This document shows, piece after piece, positions 1 through 11,646 of a stretch of DNA of 64,000 nt; position 1 is the first letter of the stretch, and every line of letters starts with the position of its first letter. Position numbers and translations under genes: made by a program. Under the pieces are notes generated by a model. The model was not told where the DNA came from, searched no databases, and saw only the letters and a program-made list of their open reading frames with translations. This stretch comes from Legionella sainthelensi (GTDB lineage: Bacteria; Pseudomonadota; Gammaproteobacteria; Legionellales; Legionellaceae): contig NZ_LR134388.1 in the NCBI RefSeq assembly GCF_900637685.1, positions 2,491,501 through 2,555,500 of the forward strand, read 5' to 3'.

Positions 1-137
1 CCGCCAAAGGAAAGAACAACATAAGCCACTTGACCACTGATTTTATCGATCATCAGCGCTTCAATTTGTCCTAAGTCTTCTCCTGCAGAATTTTCCACAC
101 CAATACCTACTACATTATTTGAGTTTACAAGATTCAT
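1..137 (-). CDS. PRC-barrel domain protein (5' end only)
   Basis: The minus strand opens with ATG codons at 140 and 137 behind TAAGGAG; the second has the better spacing. The roughly 46 visible residues contain GEDLGQIEALMID and end in VAYVVLSFGG, the typical first half of a PRC-barrel domain, a small beta-barrel found in stress-related bacterial proteins and in RimM. The gene runs off the left edge of the window, so total length and any second domain are unknown. The family assignment is by motif; the function is not known. Confidence 0.75.
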   Translation of the reverse strand, partial: MNLVNSNNVVGIGVENSAGEDLGQIEALMIDKISGQVAYVVLSFG

Positions 138-438
138 CATATTCTCCTTAAATGTATTGCATGATGTTCGAGGATGAGGTTTTGGGCTTTATTTTTATTC
201 TTATTGCTTTTTAACTGACTTTGCTGATTAATGAAATTGGATAATTAAAGATGGTATATGACAGCACCTCTCTTCCAGGTCTATCTCCCTATAGAGCAAA
301 GTTCCATCCATGTGTATTGTTTATTATAGAGGAAGTTTGAAATATTTTTATTATTTAATTTAAGCGAGGCCACAATAATATTCACTCTGTGGAATAGATT
401 GATCGAAAATTATTCGTTAAATTTTCATCAACAGACTT

Positions 439-1674
439 CTCTGTACTGGACAAAAAACCCTATGCAGTGGTTCTCCAAGCTGGATCAGGAATTAATTGAT
501 TAATAATATGTCTAAACTCTTTGATTTTATTATTTTTGTAGTTTGGTCTGGTTATTAAATCTCTAATAAGATCCAATCCATATCGAAAGAAACTATACTG
601 AGGCCGTTTTTGCTTTCGGATTTTTTTAATGGGAATGGCTTTTCTAATAGCTCGCCATTCACCTACTTTGTGGGCCCATGCAAAGGCGATGGCAAGAAAG
701 GCAATGATTTTTTCAATACGTATTATTTGAGTCACATGCGTTTCCTCAAATCGAAACCCACGTCCTTTTAAAGATTGAAACAAAGATTCAATTTCCCAGC
801 GGCGCAAATAACATGCAATTGCATTTTTGGGATGTTGGTTTGTTACAACAATCAAGAGCTCTTCCCGAGAATTTTTACTCCCGGCCAAGTAAAGCGGTTG
901 TCCGAATAAATGTACTCTCATGCCAAAAACCTGCTGTTGAAAAGGCTGAAGATGTGAAAATAGCTGGGCGGAGGTTTTAAATTTTTTACGTCTAATACAG
1001 ATATCCATATTCCCTTTGATGCGTAAATAAAAGGGAATATTCTCTTCAATCAGCCATCCAATGAGCGTCTTATTAGTAAATTCTCTATCAGCCAGAACAC
1101 CTTGTATACGTTCTTTGCCGAAGAGATTGATAAATCGCGAGATAAGAGCAATTTGTTCCTTTGCTGTCGTGTTGCCTGCTTTGTTTAATAGAGTCCAAAA
1201 TAGTGGGATAGCAATCCCTTCATAGCAGACAGAAAGCATAAATATGTTTATTTTCGCTTTACCAAAAAACCAATTCGTTCGGTCAATGCTAATATACAGT
1301 TTCTCGTTATTTGTAAAAAACAAATAGAATAACCACCGCGCTATTGATGTAAAATCAAATGTATAACCAGAAAAAAAACGATAAATTCGTTTATAGCGCG
1401 AATCAATCTCCGTTTCAGATGGCATGCTTACCGCAATTTCTCTGAAATTTATCGTCCGACAGATAAATAAGCCAACTAATGCTTGAGCAAAAAATCAATT
1501 CGTGACTTGTGCCAATTTAATTGCTGCTTTAATATCAACTTCAACTCGCTGATTTCATTCATGTATAACTCCTTTTTCGCGAATCGAAGTATACTTATTT
1601 AGTTTGATATCAGCGAGTTACCTTGCCTTCCTTCTGTATTCCCCTTTATTCCTTAATTTTTGTCCAGTACAGAG
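439..1674 (-). mobile_element. Complete IS4-type insertion sequence with 9-bp target duplication
   Basis: The ends are perfect 18-bp inverted repeats: CTCTGTACTGGACAAAAA at 439-456 and its complement at 1657-1674. They are flanked by the direct repeat AACAGACTT at 430-438 and 1675-1683, a 9-bp target duplication. The element is 1236 bp and holds one transposase gene on the minus strand. Intact ends and an identical target duplication suggest a fairly recent insertion. It landed about 95 bp upstream of the start of the gene at 1769 and may have separated that gene from its promoter. The 289 bp to its left (141-429) show no gene. Confidence 0.93.
460..1562 (-). CDS. IS4-family DDE transposase (frameshifted near its N-terminus)
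   Basis: The main frame (321 residues from 1425) has the DDE features of IS4 transposases: SIDRTNW with the first Asp, VLADREF with the second, and a C-terminal YLRRWEIESLFQSLKGRG block with the catalytic Glu. The likely true start is ATG 1562, eight bases after AAAGGAG. From there 28 codons are open before a stop; the main frame is rejoined by moving one base at the T6 run (A6 on the plus strand, 1489-1494), giving continuous ALVGLFICRTINFREIAV sequence. The slip site reads T TTT TTG, a perfect -1 slippery heptamer, so either a missing base or programmed frameshifting could explain it. Expected length with the shift is about 367 residues. Confidence 0.88.
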
Positions 1675-1768
1675 AACAGACTTAATTATCAAATATTTTC
1701 TTAATAAAACCTTAAGCTTTTACTCTTATACTGGCGACGAATTTGGCTTAAATTATAAGGAGAAAAAA

Positions 1769-2536
1769 GTGCCTAGACATCATCACAATCATCCTGGAAA
1801 CATACATGTACCCCCACATGTTCATGTACATAATCATCCGCATATACATGGCCATCCTCGCGTACGTATTTTCCCTCCGATTCGCCCTACTGTTCATGTT
1901 CATCGAGGTTACGGATACTATAGTTCAGGAGCATTATTACTAGTTGCTGCGATCTTAATTCCTGCCATGATTCTTGCTTTATTATTAAGTCCTACTGCAG
2001 GTGTTGCTGGTTATGCTGCTTCATCAATGACATTAGGAGCCGCATCTGTAGGAGCAGCCACCGCCTTTAGTCTCGCCACTTTTGGTTTAGGCGCGCTTGC
2101 ACTTTATGGTGCGATAGGTTTAGCTTATCTTTATTCCAGTGCTAAAGAATGTTATTCAGGCAATAAAAGTATGATGGATATGATGCATTCACGTGTCGTA
2201 AATGAAGATGGTTTATCTGTTAAAGGCGTTTTAAAATCTATAGGCGCCGTTGTTTGGTCACCATTTCTACTTATTGGTGGATTGGCTGGAATGGGAGTTA
2301 AAGCTGCTGCCAACGCATATAACGCTAGAAAGGCAAACGCCCAAGTTGATGAGCCATTATCACAAGTTGATGAAGTGGTACAAAATACTACTTGTGATCA
2401 AGAAAAAGATCTTACTCTATCAGGCAAGAAAAAAGAGCCTACTCCACCCATTCACACCAAGTCAATATTTGCTGATTTAGACAAAAAGACTGAAGAGAGT
2501 CTTACACATAATACCAGTTATACTCTTCAGTGCTAA
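1769..2536 (+). CDS. His-rich membrane protein, Legionella-type hypothetical
   Basis: I start this gene at GTG 1769, behind AAGGAG at 1757-1762. A longer reading starting at 1604 would begin inside the insertion sequence. The product is about 255 residues. Residues 1-45 are exceptionally rich in His (HHHNHPGNIHVPPHVHVHNH and more), interleaved with Pro and Val. Two hydrophobic stretches follow (ALLLVAAILIPAMILALLL and a long Ala/Gly-rich segment), a second hydrophobic patch near GAVVWSPFLLIGGLAGMGV, and a polar tail. The His cluster suggests metal binding, but that is inference. I do not recognise a named family. The insertion sequence ends 85 bp upstream. Confidence 0.75.
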   Translation: MPRHHHNHPGNIHVPPHVHVHNHPHIHGHPRVRIFPPIRPTVHVHRGYGYYSSGALLLVAAILIPAMILALLLSPTAGVAGYAASSMTLGAASVGAATAFSLATFGLGALALYGAIGLAYLYSSAKECYSGNKSMMDMMHSRVVNEDGLSVKGVLKSIGAVVWSPFLLIGGLAGMGVKAAANAYNARKANAQVDEPLSQVDEVVQNTTCDQEKDLTLSGKKKEPTPPIHTKSIFADLDKKTEESLTHNTSYTLQC

Positions 2537-2547
2537 TCTAACTAATC

Positions 2548-2590
2548 AAGTTGAGCCTTCACCAAGGGATACTTTTGCAAGGCTCAACTT
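2548..2590. terminator. Inverted repeat between convergent genes, likely bidirectional terminator
   Basis: A perfect 12-bp stem, AAGTTGAGCCTT at 2548-2559 and its complement at 2579-2590, with a 19-nt loop, lies between the convergent ends of the His-rich gene and the permease gene. There is no clear U-tract on either side, so efficiency is uncertain. Confidence 0.55.
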
Positions 2591-2596
2591 GCGATC

Positions 2597-3939
2597 CTAT
2601 GAAACGTGAGACTGATGGGGATCAAACGCATCTCTCACAGCATCGGCAAATAAGTTTATCGCGAGCACCAATAAAAACATAAAAAGAAATGCAGCAAACA
2701 TAGGCCACCAAATAACCGGATTACGTGCCAACTCAAGGCGTGCGCTGTTAATCATATTCCCCCAACTGATTGTCATTGGTGAAACCCCTGCCCCTACATA
2801 AGATAATAGTGCTTCAGCCATGACTAAAAAGCTGAAATCTAATACCAAAGTAATTACCACAATATGCATCACATTAGGCAGCAAATGTTTACGAATAATA
2901 GTAAACCAATTTGAACCTAAAGCACGCGCGGCTAAAACAAAATCTATTTCACGTAACTTCAATGTTTCAGCACGCAAAAGCCTGCATAAATTAGTCCAAC
3001 TCGTGACTCCTAAAATGAAACAAAGAGCTAACAAACGTGCATCAGCGCTTTGGGCTAAAGTAGCAAATTGTCCTGGGTGGTTGGCAATATATATTTGTAA
3101 TGACAAAACTGATGCAGTAATTAATAAAACTCCCGGAATAGAACTTAACGTAGTATAAAGGTACTGAATCACATCATCTGCCACCCCCCCAAAATATCCT
3201 GCTACTATTCCTAGGAATAAAGCCAAAGGTAACATAAATAATGTAGTTAAAAAGCCAATCACCAAACCAGTACGAATGCTTTTAATGGTAAAATAAAATA
3301 TATCTTGGCCAATTTGTCCTGTACCTAATACATGGAATGTGCGTGATAAATCATATCCAAACACCACAAAAAAGCTAAGTATACCTAATGTAATCAGTGT
3401 ACTTAAACTTGTAGGAGTTAAAGTACATAATTTTAAGCGTAAACTAAATCTTACAACGACTAATACAAATCCACTTAAAAAAATCAAAAAAGTGCTGCAT
3501 TGCAACGCATAAAGAAGCGAATTTATTATAACCCTTTTTCTCTCCTTTTCAGTTTTGATCTTGGCCGTATAGATAAGTGAAGGATAAAATTGCTTGACCA
3601 TTCCATTAATTAGAGTAGTTTCGCTGACAAACTGCCTTAAAGCCAATGGAGCTGAATAGGTTTTTTCTGTAATTTGATCAATAGGTGCTAAAATATTATC
3701 AAGAACGGTGCTCGTTGTTTCTGCTTGGTGTTTTTTGGCATTAAATGAATAGAGTCTAATACACCAATAGCAATAAAAAACAAAAGGATAATTCCCGCAC
3801 TTACCGCAATGGGTCGATGCAAAATAATGGAAAAAGAACGTCTAACATGTTGCTTACGCAAACTCGATAAAATAACCAAGATGCTTAAGACTAATAAAGT
3901 AAGAAAACATTTATCTGTCCATAAAAATTCATAGGTCAT
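2597..3939 (-). CDS. Peptide ABC transporter permease, OppC/DppC-like (one frameshift)
   Basis: This is an inner-membrane permease of a peptide or opine ABC importer. The C-terminal part has six hydrophobic segments and the EAA-type loop LLRAETLKLREIDFVLAARALG, followed by IIRKHLLPNVMH, typical of OppC/DppC/YejE. The N-terminal 80 residues, with two membrane helices, lie in another frame. The two parts join at a run of six A (plus-strand T6, 3731-3736): one added A gives continuous KHQAETTSTVLDNILAPIDQ sequence. Total about 447 residues. The gene follows an OppB-like permease and a solute-binding protein on the same strand, but is separated from oppB by 300 bp holding a foreign-looking insert. 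No ATPase gene is nearby. Confidence 0.87.
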
Positions 3940-4003
3940 CTTGTTCCTTAATATTTGATGTTCTCATAGCCTTATATTAAATTAATAAGATCGAGCTAAA
4001 TCC

Positions 4004-4195
4004 AGATCCGTCAGGGTTCAGTATCGTCCTCACGCAGCGCCCCCATGTTTATGGAAGTACAATGCTTCTATAGAAATGGATGTCCACTTTCCAGAAGAGG
4101 GTGCGCGAAGCGTAAAATACCGTCTCGAGCGAGATTAGATTCTCTAACTACCGTGCGCCTTTGCCTGTCCTCTGGACGAACGGTTCTAAGTAATG
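4004..4195. mobile_element. 192-bp GC-richer insert flanked by 9-bp direct repeats
   Basis: The 300-bp gap between the two permease genes contains GCTAAATCC at 3995-4003 and again at 4196-4204, bracketing 192 bp that is visibly richer in G+C than the surroundings. The genes on either side belong to one transporter and would be expected to be adjacent. No terminal inverted repeat is visible, and the longest minus-strand open stretch is only about 37 codons. A small mobile repeat or a transferred fragment are both possible. Confidence 0.4.
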
Positions 4196-4239
4196 GCTAA
4201 ATCCTCCCTATTTAAATTTTGTGATTATTTTTCAATAAA

Positions 4240-5217
4240 TTACGATATCTTTACACGCGGATCGACGAGTATATAAGAAAAGTCTGTCAATACTAGGCCG
4301 ATAATGTAAAGAATAGACCCTAAAAAAACCATTGCTCTCACTACAGCAAAATCCTGTTGCTGGATTGCATCAATAGTATAACTACCTAACCCCGGTACAC
4401 CAAAAAAAGACTCCAGAATTAAACTCCCCATAAATAAGGAAGGTATAAGCACTACAACTCCAGTTAAAATAGGTAACATAGCATTTTTTAACACATGAAG
4501 GAACATCACTCTTTGTTCAGACAACCCCTTTGCTCTAGCTGTTTTAACATAATCTTTATTGATTTCCTCCAAAAATAAAGTTCTATACCAACGTCCACCG
4601 GCCCCTAAACCACTTAGAACAGCAACACTAATTGGCAAAATAACAAATTTCACCGCGTCAAAACCTCCGTCATAACCCGAGATAGGAACTAAACGCAGTA
4701 ATTTCCCAAAAAGATATTGACCTCCAATAATATAAAACAAACTCGAAATCGACATTAAAATAATACAAATGATGACGCCAGTTAGATCAAGATATGTGCC
4801 TCTAAAAAATGCCATAGCCATAGCTATAATAATATTGCTGATTATATCCAGAAATAAAACCGGTAACGCAATTGACAGGCTAGGCCACATTCTATAAGTA
4901 ATGTCCTCACTGATGTCTCGTCCAGCATCAGAAATACCAAAATCAAAAGTAAAGAGCCTCATGGATTTTTGAAAAAATAAAGTTTCTGTTATTTTTTGCA
5001 TTCCTTTTGTTTGTTGATTATAAAACAAGGGTAAGTTATAGCCATGTGTCATTTTCCAATCATCGATCACGTGCTGCTCGACATATTTTTGTCCCAGGTG
5101 CATACGTGCAATATCATCAGGTGTATTCACCGTAAAAAACAAAATAAAAGTAAGCAGGTTAATCCCCAAAAGAATGGGAATTGAATAAGTAATGCGACGC
5201 AACAAATACTTAATCAT
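4240..5217 (-). CDS. Peptide ABC transporter permease, OppB/DppB-like
   Basis: A 325-residue inner-membrane permease. It begins MIKYLLRRITYSIPILLGIN, the hallmark start of the OppB/DppB/YejB family, has five to six hydrophobic segments, and carries the EAA loop YVKTARAKGLSEQRVMFLHV followed by KNAMLPILTG. It ends VLTDFSYILVDPRVKIS, also typical. The start lies 6 bp after the stop of the solute-binding protein gene, so the two are co-transcribed. Substrate is probably oligopeptides, by family only. The frame is intact, unlike its partner permease. Confidence 0.93.
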   Translation of the reverse strand: MIKYLLRRITYSIPILLGINLLTFILFFTVNTPDDIARMHLGQKYVEQHVIDDWKMTHGYNLPLFYNQQTKGMQKITETLFFQKSMRLFTFDFGISDAGRDISEDITYRMWPSLSIALPVLFLDIISNIIIAMAMAFFRGTYLDLTGVIICIILMSISSLFYIIGGQYLFGKLLRLVPISGYDGGFDAVKFVILPISVAVLSGLGAGGRWYRTLFLEEINKDYVKTARAKGLSEQRVMFLHVLKNAMLPILTGVVVLIPSLFMGSLILESFFGVPGLGSYTIDAIQQQDFAVVRAMVFLGSILYIIGLVLTDFSYILVDPRVKIS

Positions 5218-5223
5218 AATATA

Positions 5224-7381
5224 TCAAATCCTTTTTGCCGGTTGTTTCTCTTTCTTGTGATAGGCGATCACCAGAGGCAGAATCAAAATCAAAAGAAGCA
5301 AAAATAACAACCCCACAGGCCAAAAAATGGGTTGATTCCAAGCTTGCCGCAATGTATTTCTCTTTGCTACATTTATCGCTGTATATTTTAATGTTCCATA
5401 AGTCATAGCATTAGGCTTAACATGGGAGACCCAACTTTGGGACAATACAAACTCTTCAGGATTAATGCCCCAGATCCAGGGAGCATCATGTCTTACAATA
5501 TTCACCATAGCATCAATTAGCTGCTGTCTTTGCGGATCATTTTCTCGATTTTTCATTAAATTAAATAAACGATCAAACTCAGAATTTTCATAATTAGCAG
5601 CATTTTCCCCACCAAATTTTACCTTGCCATTGCCGCCATACAATTGAAACAAAAAATTCTCAGGATCTGGATAATCAGCCACCCAACCCCAACTAAATAT
5701 TTGGGTCTCTCCAGTGCGCATTTTTTCTTGAAAACGATTATATAGAGTTGCTCTTACATTCAAATCAATACCAATTTTTGCAAATTGCTTACGCGTCCAA
5801 TCAAATAAAGATTTATCTTCTGGTCCTCCCGACGAAGTCACATCATAATGAAGAATCAAGGGATTGCCTGTTTTTGGATCAATACCTCCAGGATAACCTG
5901 CCTCAATCATTAATTGTTTCGCATCATTAATCGGCCTGCGTATCGCCTCATCATTTTCCCATTGATAAATATAAGAATTAACTCCTTCTTTGCCTTCTTT
6001 ATAGCCAAAAATACCAGGAGGGATTGGGCCTTGTGCAGCAACCCCCCGTCCATTGTAAAAAATAGCAATTTCTTCATCGTAATTTACGGCAATAGAAATA
6101 GCTTGCCTTAATTTACGAGCACGCTCACTAACGCCACCTACAACATTATCGAGCATATTAAAGCCCATATAATAAGTGCTGGGTTGTACTATTTGCGTTA
6201 AATACATATGCTTTTTGCGCATCTCTCGAGTTAGAGTCGCATTTCCGTGTCGATTAATATGGATAGCCTGATCAAAACTATTCGAACCAATTGCTGAATT
6301 ATCATAATAACCCTGCAAAAACTTATTCCACCGAGGAATGGATTCTTTTTCCAAGGTAAAAATTATTTGATCCACTAAAGGAAGACGTTTGCCGGCATTA
6401 TCTAAATACCCTAATTTTTTATCTCTTGCAGAACCATGACTAGGATAGTACATTTCCCTAAAATTAGGATTCTTTTTAATACCATACTGCGGTTAGGATT
6501 GTTTTCCACCAACATGAAAGAACCAGTACCGATTGGATACCAGCTTAGTGTAATATTATTATCAGCCATTCCTGGTTGAGAATAAAAAATATCCGCCTCC
6601 CAAGGTACAGGTGCGAAAAAACTCATAGCAAGCCAAAATAAAAACTGGGTATATACCCCTTTTAAAGTAATCTCAAACGTATAATCATCAAGTTTTTAAT
6701 CCCGGCCAAGGGATAACGACGTAAATCAATGTAATGATTAGTGCCGGGAAGTGTCTGTCCATATTTTTCAAAGCCAACAATATAATTACTCATCAGCCCA
6801 TAAATTGGCGAGCTCACTGCTGGATTAGCTAAGCGCTTAATTTGATATATATAATCATCAACAATTAACTCTCGAGTACCTATATATTTAAAATCTGACA
6901 ACTGATGAATCTCAGCATCGTCTAAATAGTCTTTTGATAAATGATGGTAACGGTAGTCTCCTTTTTCATCTTTGGCAAACGCAGGATGAGGTTGATAATA
7001 AATTCCTTTTTTTATATTAATCGTATAAATACTATAACTCGGGATAACCTTGCTTTTTGGAGAAAGTACATTTCCTTGCTCATCCAAATATCTTAGTTGT
7101 GGCATTTGTGTTGCCGTTAAAGGAACTAATTGATAAGGCCTTAATAGATAATCATATTCCAATAGTGGCTCATAAATTTGAGCAATAAAAAGATATTCAT
7201 TTAAAGAATAAGAAAGGGCTGGATCTAGTGTTTTAGGTTGTTCCGAAAAAGAAGAGTAATAAATATTCTTTTTTGATTCACTTTGAGGATAAGGATTATT
7301 TAAAACCCCAGGCCATGCATACACACAGCCTAGATTTTTAAAAAAAATAAAAATGAAAATTATTCGATGTATGCGATTCAA
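5224..7381 (-). CDS. Extracellular solute-binding protein family 5 with C-terminal membrane anchor (two frameshifts)
   Basis: Three minus-strand frames make one protein of about 718 residues. It has an N-terminal hydrophobic signal, EQPKTLDPALSYSLNEYLFI (classic OppA start), WYPIGTGSFMLVENNPNRS, and a C-terminal half with YPDPENFLFQLYGGNG and the usual aromatic pocket. Breaks fall at plus-strand T5 runs, 6693-6697 and 6473-6477; adding one base at each restores GIKKLDDYTFEITLKG and VLKKNPNFREMYYPSHG. The protein ends with a clear membrane helix (WPVGLLFLLLLILILPLV) and a basic tail, unusual for a periplasmic binding protein. It is the first gene of the transporter operon. The predicted substrate is peptide, by family. 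Confidence 0.88.
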
Positions 7382-7410
7382 ATAAAATCCTTGTCTGAGC
7401 TCATTTTAAT

Positions 7411-9426
<2,016 letters not shown>

Positions 9427-9568
9427 TCATCGCCATCCATCTAAAACATAACTACCAAGCATAATTCAATACTTATAATTATCCTAAAAACATTAGTTTA
9501 TCACTAAAAAATATGCTATAGATACATGCTGATTTAATATAATCTAGGATAATAAATAGGATAATAAA

Positions 9569-10465
9569 ATGGATTTTAAACGTCTTCTAATTAGTTTGTG
9601 TCTGCTTCTATTTTCTTCATGGATTTATTCGCATCCAGATCCTAATGGCAATTTAGGCATTGCATTAGTCCATGGCACCAAAGATCATCGTGATGATGCC
9701 GAAGGAGGCTACTGGAAAACCGACTTTATCCAAAGTCTCGCTCAAGCACTTCCAAACCCCGAAAACTATTACGTAGTACACTGCGATTTCAGCAAGTATA
9801 TGTGGGATGAAGATGCGGCTGGATGCACAGCAGATCAATTATTGAATTTTATAGCCGATAAAAAAATTAGCTCATTAATTGTCTATACCCATTCTAACGG
9901 TGGGAATGTCATGCGTTGGATTCTTTCTAACCCAACCTATGATAGTCGTTACCTACAGCTAAAAAATAAAATAGAGAAAGTTATTGCTCTAGCACCATCC
10001 AGTGGAGGAACGCCACTCGCTGATGCCTTGCTTAATGGCGGAGTTTTTGAGGCCAGCCTGAGCTGGTTATTAGGCTATACTGGGGATGCAATAAAACAGC
10101 AACGTGTTGGTGATATGTACATTTATAATGAAGAGCTTTTGTTTGGTACAAAAAATCGTCCTACCTTACCAAAACCCTTTAAGTCTGTTGTAGGGACTGA
10201 TGTGATAGCATCACCTTTTAATTCATCAAGTTATTGTAATGGTTATATCCTTAATAGTGGTCTAAAAATAGCAAAACTTTATTTAGATAGTTGCGCTGAT
10301 GGCTTTTTAAATTGCAGTTCACAAACAGTTGCCGGCTCAATTTGGTTTTATGATAAAGATAAATTAGAGGATCATTTGACCTTAAGCCATAATCAGAGCA
10401 GACACTCATGCTTTGGTTTGGAAAAAATACTTACCTCTGTCATTGATTCAGAAGGAGCTGCTTGA
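9569..10465 (+). CDS. Secreted alpha/beta-hydrolase-like protein
   Basis: A 298-residue protein with a cleavable signal peptide at about residues 1-21. The mature part begins like an alpha/beta hydrolase (GIALVHGTKDH) and has the nucleophile-elbow-like motif YTHSNGG with Ser109; a late HNQSRHSC segment could supply the catalytic His. Six or more Cys in the mature part suggest disulfides and export. Esterase or lipase activity is plausible from the fold only. Its stop overlaps the start of the next gene by 4 bp (ATGA), so it is translationally coupled to it, and rmuC follows 3 bp after that. A perfect Gly-x-Ser-x-Gly is not present. Confidence 0.7.
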   Translation: MDFKRLLISLCLLLFSSWIYSHPDPNGNLGIALVHGTKDHRDDAEGGYWKTDFIQSLAQALPNPENYYVVHCDFSKYMWDEDAAGCTADQLLNFIADKKISSLIVYTHSNGGNVMRWILSNPTYDSRYLQLKNKIEKVIALAPSSGGTPLADALLNGGVFEASLSWLLGYTGDAIKQQRVGDMYIYNEELLFGTKNRPTLPKPFKSVVGTDVIASPFNSSSYCNGYILNSGLKIAKLYLDSCADGFLNCSSQTVAGSIWFYDKDKLEDHLTLSHNQSRHSCFGLEKILTSVIDSEGAA

Positions 10466-11643
10466 TGAGAACTACACTTACTTTATTATCATTGTTATCT
10501 TCTGTTCAGGTAAATGCATACAACTTACCTCAACACCCAATCAAATCTTATGATTGCGAGATCTGTGATACGTTATCTCATGAAAACCTGCAAGACAGCT
10601 GGCAAACTGCTGAGGTTCCTTTGAAAAATGCTGGCAGCAATGTCCAAAAAAGTTATAGTTACACTAAGAAAGTATCAGCAGCACAACTAGAACAAGGAGT
10701 AATTTTACCTATCCACGCCCCAGGCGCGGTCATGCGTATTATTCCTTTAGAAGATAAAGCCATTCCTGCATTAGAGCTAAAAAATGCGTCGGCTCCCTTC
10801 ATGAGCTTAAAAGAGGCATCATCTTTATACAGCCAAGATGAAGCCATTGATGAATCACTAAAAATGGGAACACATCAGACGATGTTGCAAATCAAGCCTG
10901 AATTAGGCATGGGCAATTTCGTCATCAAAAGCAAAAAAGCGAAGTCTCATAATGAGTCGAATACTTATCTGATTCATGTTTTTGAAAAATATTCGTTACT
11001 CTACCTACAAATTGAGCCCGCTGCATTGCAGTATCAATATGGTGATCAATTTAATGCAACCATAACCTTAAAGGATAACGAGACTTCCTATCCTATCGAT
11101 AATATTAATGCCACTCTAATCGGCCCTAACAATCAAAGTATAACTCTTAAATTAAAAGAAATAAAACGCAATCAATATGAGGCAAGTGCACATTTACTTT
11201 CGGATATTAATACACGTGGTGATAATTGGTATATAGAAGTAGATGTGACAAGCGGGCTTGATGAAAATAGTCCTACTCATCGTACTGGACGCGCTGCGTT
11301 TTCCTATTCCATACCTTCAGCCGGTTTAGTCAGCATTAAAAAAACATCATCTAAACCTTTAACTTTCGCTGTAATTGCAGATGTTGCCACCGCAAGTCGC
11401 TATGCATTACAAAGCGTCCTTTACAAAAGAAATGCCGCAGGTGAAAATATTCCAGTGGAAACAGCCCAAAGCGCACTATGGCTAGAACCAGGGAGACAAA
11501 TAATCCACTTTAGCTTTGACAATTCCGCTCAATTAGCAGAGGATCAGCTTTCTGTCGGTTATTTACATTTAACTGATTATGGGCAATTAAAACCGGTTTA
11601 TCAACACGATCTTCCGATTAAACTCAGTCAAGTATTGGACTAA
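10462..11643 (+). CDS. Exported protein with Ig-like domains, DUF4785-like
   Basis: A 393-residue protein with a signal peptide ending near residue 19 (VNAYN). After an N-terminal region containing a CEIC motif, residues around 180-285 read as beta-sandwich (LQIEPAALQYQYGDQFNATI, then repeated beta strands), followed by another sandwich-like domain with SLLYKR-like strands and LEPGRQIIHFSF. This resembles the Legionella DUF4785 family as I recall it, but I cannot confirm the assignment. It overlaps the hydrolase gene by 4 bp, suggesting the two exported proteins act together. Molecular function is unknown. Confidence 0.65.
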   Translation: MMRTTLTLLSLLSSVQVNAYNLPQHPIKSYDCEICDTLSHENLQDSWQTAEVPLKNAGSNVQKSYSYTKKVSAAQLEQGVILPIHAPGAVMRIIPLEDKAIPALELKNASAPFMSLKEASSLYSQDEAIDESLKMGTHQTMLQIKPELGMGNFVIKSKKAKSHNESNTYLIHVFEKYSLLYLQIEPAALQYQYGDQFNATITLKDNETSYPIDNINATLIGPNNQSITLKLKEIKRNQYEASAHLLSDINTRGDNWYIEVDVTSGLDENSPTHRTGRAAFSYSIPSAGLVSIKKTSSKPLTFAVIADVATASRYALQSVLYKRNAAGENIPVETAQSALWLEPGRQIIHFSFDNSAQLAEDQLSVGYLHLTDYGQLKPVYQHDLPIKLSQVLD

Positions 11644-11646
11644 TGA

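Noticed and set aside
1604..1768. Upstream extension of the His-rich protein to 1604
   Set aside because: The extension lies within the insertion sequence and its target duplication; GTG 1769 has AAGGAG at proper spacing.
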